The notes beneath the pieces are model-generated. The model searched no databases. It was not told where the DNA came from and saw nothing but the letters and a program-made list of their open reading frames with translations. The position numbers and the translations under genes are program-made. This document shows positions 11,348 to 22,972 of a DNA stretch of 64,000 nt, in pieces; the stretch's first letter is position 1, and every line of letters starts with the position of its first letter. The stretch is taken from the NCBI GenBank assembly GCA_021399445.1, contig JAJTUQ010000015.1, positions 267,137-331,136 on the forward strand. The letters run 5' to 3'. Source of the stretch: Xylogone sp. PMI_703. Lineage: Eukaryota > Ascomycota > Leotiomycetes.

Positions 11348-14209
11348 CTCAACTTGGAATAGACCGCGTCAAAGAACTGTTGACAAATACCAGGCTTCAA
11401 CATCATGACGACAGTGATTACGCGGAAAATATAATCAGATTTTTGCCTAAGAAAAAAAGATGAATATTTTCAATTCCATACCTCTTCCGCTTTCTGACTG
11501 AGGCTTCCGGGAAGTACATTTTTGTAATAGCACTCATCTTCACTATAGTAACACAAGGTCAACCATGATTAAGGCATAACATAGGACGATGCTGGCTTCG
11601 CTGCCTTTTGTCGATCTTTACCGCTGAATACTAGACGGTAGTTACAGATTTGAAATATCAGCTACATCTTTACATGGATCCGCGCTACCTCATTTCAAGG
11701 TCTAGCAATGTTATGTTAGCAGTTGGTAATACATGATCCGTGGTATATACTTCCTTATAGATGCGTTGACACCGAGAGTTCGCATCGGGGTCTAGCATTG
11801 GTAGGCGTTACATGTAGTAATAGCAGGCGGCTAATTATAAATTCTTAAACCTTATTTGACTAGTCATCTACTAAAGCCGGTGCCCATAACCTATCAAGAG
11901 GCCCGCTAGAGGAGATCCCGAGACCAAGATGTCAGAAGAGCAGAAGCCGAAAGATAGGAGTCAGGGGATTAAGATTTAGAGTTGATTTAAAGGAACCGGA
12001 GAGGAGACCGGATACTCTAGGAGTATTCTACGGTAGCATGGGGAAGATAACAGGAGGTACATAGCAAAGGGTACACATCTAAGAAAAAACGCCGGATAAT
12101 GCAGCTCGATTAGGGTGTCGGGTTAGATTGATTCAATGGCCCTTTCACACTGTGGATCTGAGCCGAATTGAGAATTTAAAGATAGAGATGCTTGATATAC
12201 AGACACACGAGATATCTGCTGTGAAGCACATCGAGTACCTTGCCTATCCATGCCTGGCTGGATGACCAGGTTGCGCAAGGGAGGCCCCCCTGGGTAGTAG
12301 TAGCGGTGGTGGTAGGAAATGGTAGGAAATGAATGATAAAAGAGCAACGTGCGATTTCCTTTTGGATGGGGTAGAATTTATTCACATTTTTGGGAAATCC
12401 CTTATGCAGATACATAGCACCGGTGCCATTTCCGTCTGGGAGCCCCGTTATCATCGTCACTCTTATCAGATAGATAGCTCTCAGCAATGGTTCCCCGTAG
12501 TTAACGACAATATGTGGTACTCCTACGTAAGAACGGCCAAGGTACATGTTCAGGAGGTACACGAGCCCTTCGACCAGCATAATGATCGCGGATGTTCAAC
12601 ATGCCAAGGCGTAGCGTACTACAGAGTAGCGAACGGGGGCCGGGTAATGGATGATACGGGGCCTCCGACGTGGGACCAGCGATGCTATAGTGTGTCCAAC
12701 GTAAATAGAATAATATAATAAATATAATTAATCTCTGAACCTCCAAATATAGGCAGGAATCAGGATTTATAGCCGTAGAAGCCCTAATAGCCAGCTGCAA
12801 GGGCGCTGAGCCCCTGACCATCTCCTGCTTTGAAACCCAGTCCTCCATTCTGACGATACAGCTGAGGAGATAGGTGGTCAAATTTGCAACTGAATTAGTA
12901 GTTGAATACTTAGATGCAACTAGCAGTCACATCAGTGAATCGACCGCCCACTCGCTAGGTTAGCACTCGTACTGCGACATATGTTTACCCCTAGTCTTCG
13001 AATTGGGTCGCTAACAGAGGTGCAGCACACAACCGCAGGGTTATGTATAAGCTATTAAGCTATAGTTACTTATTAGATTGTCCTCGATTACCACCGCAAA
13101 CTAATTATTCGTGCTGCTGCCTAACCAAAGTGGGATTGATATAGTAGAAGCTCATGGGGCTTCATCCTTTTGTGGAGAGATGAGCACATCTGGAGTTACG
13201 AACGAGGCTATTAACGTGCTTCGTGGTCCTCATTCCACGGAGAAGCATATTTAGATAGTCCATCAACAACAAGCCCTACAAAAGCGGTTCTTCAGTTTTA
13301 GGGAGATAGCTTCAGTGCTGCATGTGTTTTGGATCTCTGCCAACTCACTAGTTACCTAACTAATTTATCCTTGTTAGTTAGACTTCTGCATCAAAGGCGG
13401 TTAACAGGAGCTAGTTTTTACGGCCTTCTACCTCTCCTGGTGTGAACCTTGTGTTGTATGGAGAATAAGATATAGGAAAGTGTAGGGATATATGAAGAAC
13501 TATCAAATCACTTAAGGAGTCTACAGCTACAATTAATTCTATATATAATAAGAGTTTAGCTTTATAGAGTTGAATAGACCTATAACAGCCATCCGAGAAC
13601 TTATATGGGGCCCACACAAGAGAGCCCTAGTTGCATGCCCTAATATCCTTGTAGTGTAGGCAACGCTAGCGGTGTCAGTAACGTAGCGAAACCACAACTC
13701 CTGAAGTATCGCGACGTTTCATCCAGATTTATAGATAATAAGAGAAATAACTAGTATTCTTTTTTGGTTTTTTTTACACATGGTATCCTCGCGGGACAAC
13801 AGTGTGTGCCAACCGGTTTACGTTGCTGTGACTTGATAATGGGGCTACGATTCTTCGCCGCGTTATGGTTCTACCATAGCTTAAACTAACTTTAGGTTAT
13901 TCGGCCAAGTAGCAGTTCCAAAATATAACAAAAAGGGCATACCATCTGCTCCGATAGTAGAAGCTACTAGTAAGAGCATATCGCTGTAGTAGCTATCGCA
14001 AATAGAACTTTGAAAGACCATTATCTGAAAAGAAATAGAATCTACTTGGAATTAAAGTAAAGCTAGATTAAATTACTAGCAAACGATTTTATCCCCCAGA
14101 TTTTCGCCTCAGGCCGGCGACTAACTGATTTAGCAGATCTAAGAAAGCATAAGTTGACGATAAGTTCCAGGTTTGAACGGTTATTTCACGGAGCTGCTCG
14201 TACCCGGCT
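11348..14209. other. Gene-free stretch with overlapping antisense frames of unclear status
   Basis: Two frames overlap on opposite strands near 12.2-12.9 kb (12329-12718 plus, 129 codons; 12176-12580 and 12501-12881 minus). None shows a known domain, and their mutual overlap argues that at most one is real. Nothing else was seen. Confidence 0.45.
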
Positions 14210-15072
14210 TCATTTTTCGTAGGCTGGTTGTACAGGGATCTTACAAGGAGCGCCATCGCACTCCCTAGTTGAACTTTCGCCCCGGGCCCGCCGCCAACAT
14301 CGTTCAAATAGATACCAGTAACCATATACTAAGCTAACCAAACCTGAAGTAAACATGCAGGCAGTGGCGACAAAGACAATGATGGTAAAATAATATGCCT
14401 CGTTAGTTTTGACTCCACCATCTCCAGACAAATTCTTGGCGACAGCTCGGATGGCGCAGAGGATGGCTACAGCTGGGAAAGCTATCATAACACAAAAGAA
14501 ACCGCATACGCAATGCAGCCAGGCTAATGTGTTATAGCTAAATATGAGCTTACGTCTACCACTGCAAGCCAGAAAAGCCGCACTTAGAAGAAGCACGGGG
14601 ATCGCAAGCACCGAAAGGGTAATCGGAAAATATTCAATGGCTCGAAGGATTAACTCCGCTAAAGTGATAATTTTGAAGACTCCTGGGATAGAATCTTCCA
14701 CTACGTCCCTAAGATGCCCTGGTATCAATTTCGAAATGTTGATAGGGAATTGCTGACAACTGACGCTATCGTCATACCCTATGCAGATCTGCTTCGTGCC
14801 TAGTGTGCAGTTCGTTGGGACAATGTCGATGCTCGTCGGTATAGAAAACGAAATAGCTCTTATATTTACATGGGGGAGGTTAAACTGCAAAGTATTTAGA
14901 CATCGCCATTTTTCAATAAGGGGGATGTATCAAATACAGAAACAACGAAGATGCCACTTTTCTGATAGCTTGGCTTGAATAGTATGTAAAAAGAAAATAA
15001 AATGCTCAAAATGGAAGCGAGGCAAAAGAATAACGCATTTGCTTGAAGATACCGTGGCTGGGAGGTGGCCAT
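14210..15072 (-). CDS. Four-helix integral membrane protein (SUR7/PalI-like topology), two exons
   Basis: Exon 1 is 15072-14938 (45 codons, starts MATSQPRYLQ) and exon 2 is 14884-14210. A 53-nt intron (14937-14885) begins GTATTT and ends TTTGCAG; the join is phase 0 and gives 269 residues. Hydrophobic helices lie at about 12-32 (exon 1), 130-151, 165-190 and 209-236. A cysteine-containing presumed extracellular segment separates helix 1 from helix 2, and a short cytosolic tail is rich in charged residues. One helix, a large loop and then three helices is the arrangement of fungal SUR7/PalI-type cortical membrane proteins. Sequence similarity to that family was not established, so only the topology is claimed. 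Exon 2 alone lacks an ATG, which supports the two-exon model. Confidence 0.75.
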
Positions 15073-15806
15073 TCCCCCTCAGACAGAAAAACTATTTCAA
15101 TAAGCAGGCTAGATTATCGTAACAACACCGTATTCAAGTAACAAAGAAGATTTCTAAGCAAAGTTGGAGGATAGGCAACCGTCTTAATTTTAATACCAAG
15201 CTAGATGCTTGGGTGAAGAAAATTACTAGGAGGCCATGAAAATATTCCAAAAATAGGTGGCAGGTCATGTGCAACTTAAACGAGGGACGGCATTGTTAGA
15301 TTATAGTATAAGTAGTGGGAAGTAATAAGGACAGCCGGTAGGGTGTGAAGACTCCGTTACTTGTTAATACACCCCCAGGATAAGGGCCGATGGATCTATA
15401 AAGCGACTCCCGAATATGGTGTTAATAGAAGGTTCTATCGGTTTCGATTGCTAGAATCACGGCCACAGAGACTAGCACTTGAGGCTCAGCGCTCTATTAG
15501 GAATACCGTAAATTTCAACTCCGGTACTCGTGAAGCGTGGCTGCTCGTTTAGTGGCGGACGCCCGCAACGTCAAGGAGGCCACCATAATATAGAGCACAA
15601 GCTACTTTACGGTACGAGCATTAGTGACTTGGGCTCAAGGATCAGTTCCTACCCACAATAGAAAGGAAGCTGGACTTACTTGAGCTTATGATTTTAGAAA
15701 ACAGTACATAGATTGGTTCGCTGTCAAGGGTCTGGAAGTTTGAGGGCGCTCACTCACATGAGGGCGTCACAAGCAAAAATCCTTCTTCCTCATGGATACG
15801 AATAAT
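15073..15806. other. Gene-free stretch containing a dispersed repeat copy
   Basis: No gene was recognised. The interval holds repeat copy A (15575-15685), related to 20385-20485. Confidence 0.5.
15575..15685 (+). repeat. Dispersed repeat, copy A
   Basis: The segment shares blocks in the same order with 20385-20485: AGCACAAGCTAC, GTACGAG, then AGAAGGAAGC/GAAAGGAAGC followed by a TGGACTTAC/CGGGTTCAC variant. Many differences are transitions. It looks like a mutated fragment of a dispersed retroelement. Confidence 0.6.
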
Positions 15807-16226
15807 TGATGTGCGGCGAAGATGTAGAATACAAACTATCTACGGATGAGAGCTATAGCTACATACAAAGGAGGTTGGCTGACTAAGCTGGATCACGTGG
15901 AGGCACGTGTATCCAACGAACAAACGCGTTTTCCCCAAGGGCTAATTATAGTACGTTCCCTTGCGGGTGCCTGAGGCATCAAAGGCACCTAGAAGAACCT
16001 CAGATTTCGGCGTCGTGCCGGAATACTTTTTCTAGTTTATTTACCGTACAGCACTGTATAAGAGGGGATTCATTGGCTTTTTTTTATCTAACCTCTAATC
16101 AAGCTAGGGATTATTGTTGGATACACGTGCCTCCACGTGATCCAGCTTAGTCAGCCAACCTCCTTTGTATGTAGCTATAGCTCTCATCCGTAGATAGTTT
16201 GTATTCTACATCTTCGCCGCACATCA
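15807..16226. repeat. Perfect 111-bp inverted repeat with 198-bp spacer
   Basis: Bases 15807-15917 are the exact reverse complement of 16116-16226, checked block by block with no mismatch. The outer tips read TGATGTGCGGCG and CGCCGCACATCA. The arms contain two CACGTG sites. The spacer has no coding frame. No target-site duplication flanks the tips, so it is not obviously a MITE; a palindromic duplication or a remnant of a TIR element are both possible. Confidence 0.95.
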
Positions 16227-16583
16227 GCGTTTTTAGTGTACCACGGTAGCATAAATACGTTTATTTTACTGTACTGGTGGTATTCTTAAGATATATATGA
16301 ACCATATACGTAACTGCAATTGTTTTGGCGTCTTACTTTTAAATAAATAAAATGGGTAACGACAAGCAATTTGAAAGAACCTATGAAGATACTGATGCGC
16401 ACAAAGAAGGTAAAAAATGCTTAGTATATGAAGAAGGAAAAAGCCACTGAAACAAGATGGAGATTATAATTACTCCCAATCGCAGAGGGTAAGAAGGAAA
16501 CAGCGTTCAAATTATTTTCTCATTTGCGCAGGGGTGTAGTGAAATTATTTGATTTTTTATACTTGTTCCTCATGGTTTTTATT

Positions 16584-17312
16584 TTAGATACCTCCATTTG
16601 CTCCTTCGCAGCAATAATTACTACAGAAGTCTCGTCGTTCACCCCTCTGCCCACTCCAGATCACCGTTGGTGGCTGCCATGTCGGGAAGTATGATCGAAG
16701 TAGAAGCAGAGAGCGCCTCCACATGCCATGAATTGCCTGAAATATCCATACCTCTCTGACCCCGTCGAAACAAGGGCCAGACGAATCAATCAAGTTAATT
16801 TTCAGCTGATCCACGAAGCAAAAAAGGTGGCGTCGTATATCCGATAATAGCCAAAGGAATACCAGATGATCCACTTCGAGGTGTCGTATGCGACCGTAAG
16901 AGTCCCAACCTGCGATGCTGGTGATCATTTTTCTCTCCTTGCTCCTTTCGATGGGAATCAGGACGTCGAGAAAGTCATTAATGCCATATATTATTTGATT
17001 AGTGGGCATGCACGCGCTCCGCATACCGGTAGTAATGCGTCCCATTATATGTATTATGTTTAGAGAATCAGATGCTGGATTAAAGAGGATCATATTTGCT
17101 AGGGGCTTTCGGTGCATCTCTACCAAGCATTGTCGTGACTCCTTACAAGCATAGAACAATGGTGGCCGATCTGAGCTGATCATGCCCGTTGAGACGTCAT
17201 ATTGCACTCTGACGGTTTTCGGCACGCTGGCGGCCACGTACCATATCATCCTTCGTATCTCGGGTGGTAGTAGAGTAAAAGGGAAATTAGGAGGCTCGGT
17301 TTTATTCTCCAT
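16584..17312 (-). CDS. 2EXR domain-containing protein
   Basis: An uninterrupted 242-residue frame starts at the ATG at 17312. The N-terminus has the 2EXR signature: FPFTLLPPEIRRMIW (about residues 10-24), then VPKTVRV, then the LFYACKESR core (about 52-60). 2EXR proteins form large, poorly characterised fungal families of about 200-400 residues; their biochemical role is unknown. The C-terminal half has further hydrophobic/aromatic segments and no other domain I know. No intron is needed. It is separated from its neighbours by decayed sequence. The C-terminus contains a small cysteine group (FCSNYCCEG). Confidence 0.85.
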   Translation of the reverse strand: MENKTEPPNFPFTLLPPEIRRMIWYVAASVPKTVRVQYDVSTGMISSDRPPLFYACKESRQCLVEMHRKPLANMILFNPASDSLNIIHIMGRITTGMRSACMPTNQIIYGINDFLDVLIPIERSKERKMITSIAGWDSYGRIRHLEVDHLVFLWLLSDIRRHLFCFVDQLKINLIDSSGPCFDGVREVWIFQAIHGMWRRSLLLLRSYFPTWQPPTVIWSGQRGERRDFCSNYCCEGANGGI

Positions 17313-19189
17313 CGAGCGATACAAAAAGTCTCCGACTAGATTATATGCACAATGGTATCGTCAGAAAACTCAACCTCTCTCTCTCTCTCTTCTCTCTCAC
17401 GTGTGGACACGCTCCTGAAAAGATCATACGCTATTAGCGGCTCGGATTGAATCATGTGCGACTGAGACTAAAGCTACCTATGGCTCCCTATATGCTACGT
17501 CCTATACGGTAAAGACGGCCTAAATAATAATAGATTCACAAGTGAACTGGAACAATCGTAAACCGGCAAAATATCGCGGAGCTTCGAGGCTCGGCTTTTG
17601 AACTTACAACATGTCGCAAAAAAAATTGATAAGATGTCGTAGATAAAACCTAGCTAATACGGCCAGAATCCCAATGCTTCTGACTCTCTTAAACTATCGA
17701 GATTCTGCCTACGGTCAGCAACTGGATGCCGCGGGTCATACTACGATAGGACTAGCGGGACGGGAACAGTTCCTGCCAAACCGTGATTCATTAACTATTG
17801 TATCAGTGTATCAACAATTTAGTAGAGAGTAAAATAATCCGTACTCTAGATCTAACGTAACGGGATGCGGTGGTGTTCTTGCAGCTCGACCTGAGCAAGT
17901 TGCAACAAGATATTGACGTGAGCATCTGTGAACCGTCGTATAGGGTTTACAAGCAGTGATAAGTGAGGGTTTTGGACGTGAAGTATCGGGTGTTGATAAA
18001 AAAATGATCGTGCTGGTATCAGTGTATTAGTACAAAGATACAACCAGGAATTAAATCCGCCTTGGTGTATTCTCTGAGCGGACAAAGCACAGAACTATGA
18101 GTATCCAGGTAGATAATGCTAGATCTAGAGTAGCCAGAAAGCTTAGCCGCGATTTCAAGCCACAGCTGAGAAACCTGTGTCGCCTAAGCAATGATTAAAA
18201 ATTCACACCAGCACTTGGGCCACCACGCTGGTTTATGAATCGTCTCTGTGTCGTGGCATTCTGCAACTAGCGTCAAGGCGATGTAATTAAATCTGGTACT
18301 CAAGAATTTCCCCAAATAAGTGCTAACCCGAAGAGCCACAGACCAGTTATTAACCTCTCGAAGCGTAATGCCTTGAAATCCTGAGAAGTCACCAAGCTGC
18401 GTTCTGGATGGTTCGGCATAGTTAAATGGACTAATAGCTCCACATTAAAGGGCTCCCTATTCCGCCTTCGGAGCCTTGATAAATGCTTTCTTGATTAACT
18501 CACCGCTATCCGAAGTCCGGGTTCAAGGCGCAAGTCAATGACCGTTCATTCGGGCAGTTTCCGTATGTTTACGATCAGGTTCAAGTCCGGGGTACATGGC
18601 AGCAATTTTCCTACCACATCTATATCTTCATAACTAATCACAAACGATAAGGGCTGCTTAAGGCGCGATGTATGGAGTTAGTTTCAGGGATTCCAGTAAG
18701 TGTTACTCTAACACATCAAATATCGCAAAGCAATTACTCCCGTACGAAGTTTATGGGCCGGAATAAACTCAAAACTAAAGTCACTACTTCTTTCTGGGTT
18801 CCGCCTGAATAGTTCGTAGCTGTTAAGCTCCATAATATATTGATTCGGCTAAACAGCCGTTATTTAAAACGGGCCACGCTTATATTCGCTCACGATTGCC
18901 GGTACCAGCTATCGCACAGGTCACTTATCAGAACCAAAGTTTATCCCTTCACCTAGCAAGCCGTGGCCAATTATGCACGCAAAATATGATATAGTTACCA
19001 ATTATGCCGTAGTCTCGTATTGTAAGCGAATTATTACAGATGAGTGGCTGATAGATCCATTTTAAGTCTAGTCAAGTATAAAACGTACAAAAACGCACAA
19101 CTAAGCATGACTCGCCTGGCTACGAGACAATTTGGTGATCTTTAAGCTGTAAGTGCTTTGCAGACAGGTGAACAATACAACCAACTAGC

Positions 19190-20240
19190 CCGCAGCGACG
19201 ATGGTTGACCCATCTTCAGCGTACTGCTGTCATCGCCTCCCGCTGTGGATGACAAATTTCGTCAGCTGACAAGCCCCACACCGACTGTCAGCATCTTGCT
19301 GACACCGAAGACGCCTTCGAGAATCAACATAGGCAGATAGGCAGCGCCAGGCTTAGCTCAGGATGAGAATCCGCTCGCCTGGACGTATGTTCAGCCTCGT
19401 CTTCGGAGGAGAGGTTGCAAGCTGACCTAACCGATCAGCATTTACCTCCGTACCACCCTGATCTATCTGCTGACGGCACCTGTGAGGCCTTCGAGACTCA
19501 TCGAGATTCTGCCTTCGAATTATACGTGTTTGCGTGCAGCACAGCAGTTACTGTAATTACTATGAGGAATGATGTTTTGAGCCATGGCGGGATTTATTAA
19601 TAGGGCCAATCAATGTGCTCGAATCCCTAATATTTACGTATACACAATCAGCCGTGATTTACAGGGGTACCAGACGAAGGGACAGCATATGCGACATCAA
19701 TAGGAGATGGCTGAAGATGACACCGTTTATGCATATTATGCATAATATCCTATGCAACAGTGCATAGCTCTCTGGAACTAAGCTGTCATTGGCTCATCGA
19801 CTTTCGGTTATCTAAGCCAGCTTCTGGAAGCGATTAACAACCCCCGACGTCTGTGCTGCTGCGAATAGCAGCTTGCTGGAGGGCTGCGGCTCATTCAACG
19901 AGGAGTGTCGGTAACACCTGACGAACCACACAAGCGACCCAACCGCAAGCAAAATCCGATGTCTCTGCTCTTCTGCCCTCTTCACAACTTCGGCCCGGTG
20001 GGATCTTCTTCGGTCGTGACCATGGCGTCAACATCCGTCACCCGGCCGCTGCCTCCGTGGCCGTCCACGTCCAGCAGGAGTTGTTCCTCGGGAGACCTGC
20101 GCAACCCGTTCAACTTGTTCTCTATAGTCGTAACATTCACGATTCAATCGGCTTGGCGTTTGCATAAGTGGTGCTACAGGCCAAGGGGATAGCAGAGGAG
20201 CGAGCAGTAGCACAAGAGGCGGACAGTGCTGTAACACGTG
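19190..20240. repeat. GC-richer island, possibly decayed retroelement
   Basis: Base composition and CpG content differ from the surrounding AT-rich DNA. The left part has several CAGCTGAC/TGCTGACA-type motifs, including the hairpin TGTCAGCA-TCT-TGCTGACA at 19286-19304. The middle has a nested TTATGCATA palindrome near 19727-19745. This resembles the untranslated or LTR part of a retroelement, but no protease, reverse transcriptase or integrase is present. Confidence 0.35.
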
Positions 20241-20384
20241 AGATTAGTATGGAACGAAGATTCTATTATTTGATGGTCACGCTAGTGAGGGTGCTGCAGC
20301 GGCCAAAACTGAGGTATGTGGGCCGGCTTACACCCGTTTTCTAGCGGAGGCTAGTGGAGACCTGCAATCCTGAATCCTGAGAGG

Positions 20385-20485
20385 TACTATAGCATAAAGC
20401 ACAAGCTACCTCGCCGTACGAGAGGTGGTGGTTGACATTCGGGTTACCATTTTTAACTCATAACCAGAAGGAAGCCGGGTTCACC
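20385..20485 (+). repeat. Dispersed repeat, copy B
   Basis: This is the partner of 15575-15685 in the same orientation (AGCACAAGCTAC, CGTACGAG, AACCAGAAGGAAGCCGGGTT). Confidence 0.6.
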
Positions 20486-21355
20486 GGAGACGTCATTCTA
20501 GGCAGCGCACAGCACAAGTGGAAACACAAAAGAGCAACATATGGGAATCGGTTTGTTGCTAGGGGTCTTCGCTGACTAGAGTTGACATTCAGTTCTACAG
20601 GGCAAGCAGACATATAAGAGTTGTTCAGCTGTGTATGGCGTACAGTAGTAGGTCTTACGGCTGATAGAGTAGCAAGTATCCAGCTCAATATGGTCCGAAA
20701 ATTCGACCACAATTGTGGCCAGTACGGGATCTTGAGACTTTCATATATATGGCAAATGCCCGGTCACAATTACAGTTGATTTGATGTAGTGATTCAGCTC
20801 AATTTAGTTATATAGCAGTTAGTTACCTAAGGTCGGTGGCCCCTACTCGCCAATAGTCCAAGAGTTCGAAGGACGCTAGTCCACACAGAAGATTTCACCG
20901 GGTATAAAGACCTCTTCCTCGTGAATGTGAGTTACTCTCCGACTAGCCAGAAAGCAGAGGTTGATTAACTCTTCTTTAATTAACAAGGACTCTAAAAGGC
21001 AGTCTACTGTGGATGTGCTATTCTCTATAGCTGCGGAGGTAGAGAGCCTTTCTATGCGGCCTTTGTACCCACATATACCAGGATAGGAATCCGTCATAAT
21101 AATAGCTGTTGCCATGTAGACAGCTACTTTTACAGCTTGACCCACGGTTGGCGTGATTATCTGATTGCACAACGGCCAACTGGATTCACTCTCCGTGATA
21201 CTTTATGATCATCCTAGATTATACTACGATCAATAATTGGTTAAGTCTTTGTATCGTATACTTTACATTTCTAAAGCCTGCTGGTACTTGCATAACAGCC
21301 ATCGGTATACCCAACGCAACACACCAAGTAAAAAGAAAAAGGAGGGTTTTACTGG

Positions 21356-22972
21356 TTAACGCCTGAATGTGTAGTATTCATACATCCCACTGATGCCGGT
21401 CTGCCCAATTTGTATCTTCCTCATCCCCCAGTTGTTGATCCCGGGCCTCCAACTCATACCATTTCCACTTCCATTTCCCTTAGACTCCTTATCCCTAACT
21501 AACCAGGCTCTTCTTCCAGCCTCTCGAAGGCACCACCCGGAGTCCGAAATAGCGGAAATCCGACGTAGCTTTGCGAGAGCGTTAGGATTAAGCTCTAGTA
21601 CTTCGAGCGGTCGCGAAGTTTCTTTGAGGATTGGACATGATGGTAAAAAAAGGGCGTGAAGGTCGAGATTCCCAAAAGATAAATCCGAAATATCAATATA
21701 TCGCAGCGAATGTGACGTGCAGATTGGCCATTCTTCTAAGTGTGACTCCTTATCCGAGAGGAGAAGGGAACAGATATCAGCTACGTGAACATGACGTCCG
21801 ACCGCGAGTTCTTCGAGCTGCTTTGTTAGTAGACGAAGCGCTGGAATGTGGCATCTCCTCATGTCAACGCCTTTTAAAATGAGAGAACGGAGGGTGCCGG
21901 GGAGCCTTGAGACTAGCTCCAAAATATCCTGGGTGCTGAACATCTCGTGAGACCGAGAATCAGCTGTGAGGTTCAAGTAGACGAGCCCCTGCGCAGCTGG
22001 GTGTATCCGCAAGAATTCGATTACCTGGGTACCGGAGAGGGACGAGCATCTGCCCAAGTGAAGGTGAGTGAGCTGCGCGGTCTTGGCGATTGAGAGAAGC
22101 GCTTTGCCCGTGATCCTTGTGTGGCTGGCGTCCAAACGAGTTAGCGAATGGAGCTGAGGGAGGAAGATCTCGAAGACATATGCTGGAAGTATGGTGCACT
22201 CATGTAAGCCAAGGTAAGTGATCGAGGACGTCCGCGGGAGCATTAATGGAGAAGCTCTGATAATCCCGTTGAATGCATCAACGAACGACGGAGAAGAGCA
22301 GGCGCAAAAGTCGACTGCCTCTAACTTTGGGAGATCATAGAGAAGACATCTTAAGATCCCAGCATCCAAGGCGTCTTCCACGTGCTCTTGAGCGAGAAAT
22401 TCTCGCAGATTTGGTGTGAGTGAGAGGCACCTTATAAGGGTTTCCCACATAAGCGTGAGAGTCTGAGCTTGCTCGCGAGCGGTCCGGCCTCTTCCGACTG
22501 GATTGAAATGCGAAAAGTCGATCTGCCGTACGGCTGCGCCCAGGCGTGGGTATTCTACCATCGGAGTAAGAATGTTGTGGAGACCCCTGGGGCTGAGAAC
22601 AATGATGTGACCATAAATCGCACAAAGGATAGCGGGACGAAGGGCGCGCGATGCAAGGGAGAGTGACCTTACTAGGTTGGATCTGTAGCCTATGGAGTGA
22701 TTTAACTTGTCCGATAATAGCTGATCAAAGATGATAACTACTCAAGTTAGAATATCCTCTAGAGTAGGTGGTCTAGTGCCCACTGGGGTCATAGTTGTAA
22801 GGCACAGTTGTTGGCAAAGTTTGCTCATATTAGTTGCTACTGTGAGAGGTGACGGAGGATCATGAAGCATACTCAGAATTTCCATTGGCAAGCTCTCGAG
22901 GGGTGATTTACCGGGAGAATAGCCCTTCTGCCTCAGATTGCTTTCAGTATTATTAGTGTATCTCTCGCTCAT
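21356..22972 (-). CDS. F-box-like / leucine-rich repeat protein, two exons
   Basis: Exon 1 is 22972-22784 (starts MSERYTNN) and exon 2 is 22720-21356. The proposed 63-nt intron begins GTGGGC, has CTAAC about 23 nt before its end and finishes GATCAG. It removes an in-frame TGA at 22744-22742 and is phase 0, giving 517 residues. An F-box-like PLESLPMEIL occurs at about residues 24-33. The body has leucine-rich repeats such as LTRLDASHTRITGKALLSI and LTHLHLGRCSSLSG, and the C-terminus has WGMRKIQIGQTGISGMY, close to the conserved end of a fungal LRR family. F-box/LRR proteins usually act as substrate receptors of SCF ubiquitin ligases. The donor site is weak, so the intron is inference; the alternative is a nonsense mutation. 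Confidence 0.8.

Larger units (their letters stand above)
17313..21355. other. Gene-free stretch with GC-richer island and repeat copy
   Basis: No gene was recognised over 4 kb. It holds a CT microsatellite (about 17381-17399), a GC-richer island with short hairpins (19190-20240) and dispersed repeat copy B (20385-20485). Frames at 19905-20192 and 20028-20237 lie inside the island on opposite strands and are not supported. Confidence 0.5.

Noticed and set aside
12176..12881. Overlapping 126-134 codon frames on opposite strands
   Set aside because: No domain, no supported splice or start, and mutually exclusive overlap.
18578..18592. GGTTCAAGTCC resembling a tRNA T-arm
   Set aside because: No matching acceptor, D-arm or anticodon stem could be folded around it.
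22742..22744. TGA as evidence that the F-box/LRR gene is a pseudogene
   Set aside because: A 63-nt intron with a branch site and acceptor removes it in phase; the flanking coding sequence is clean. Kept as inference because the donor is weak.
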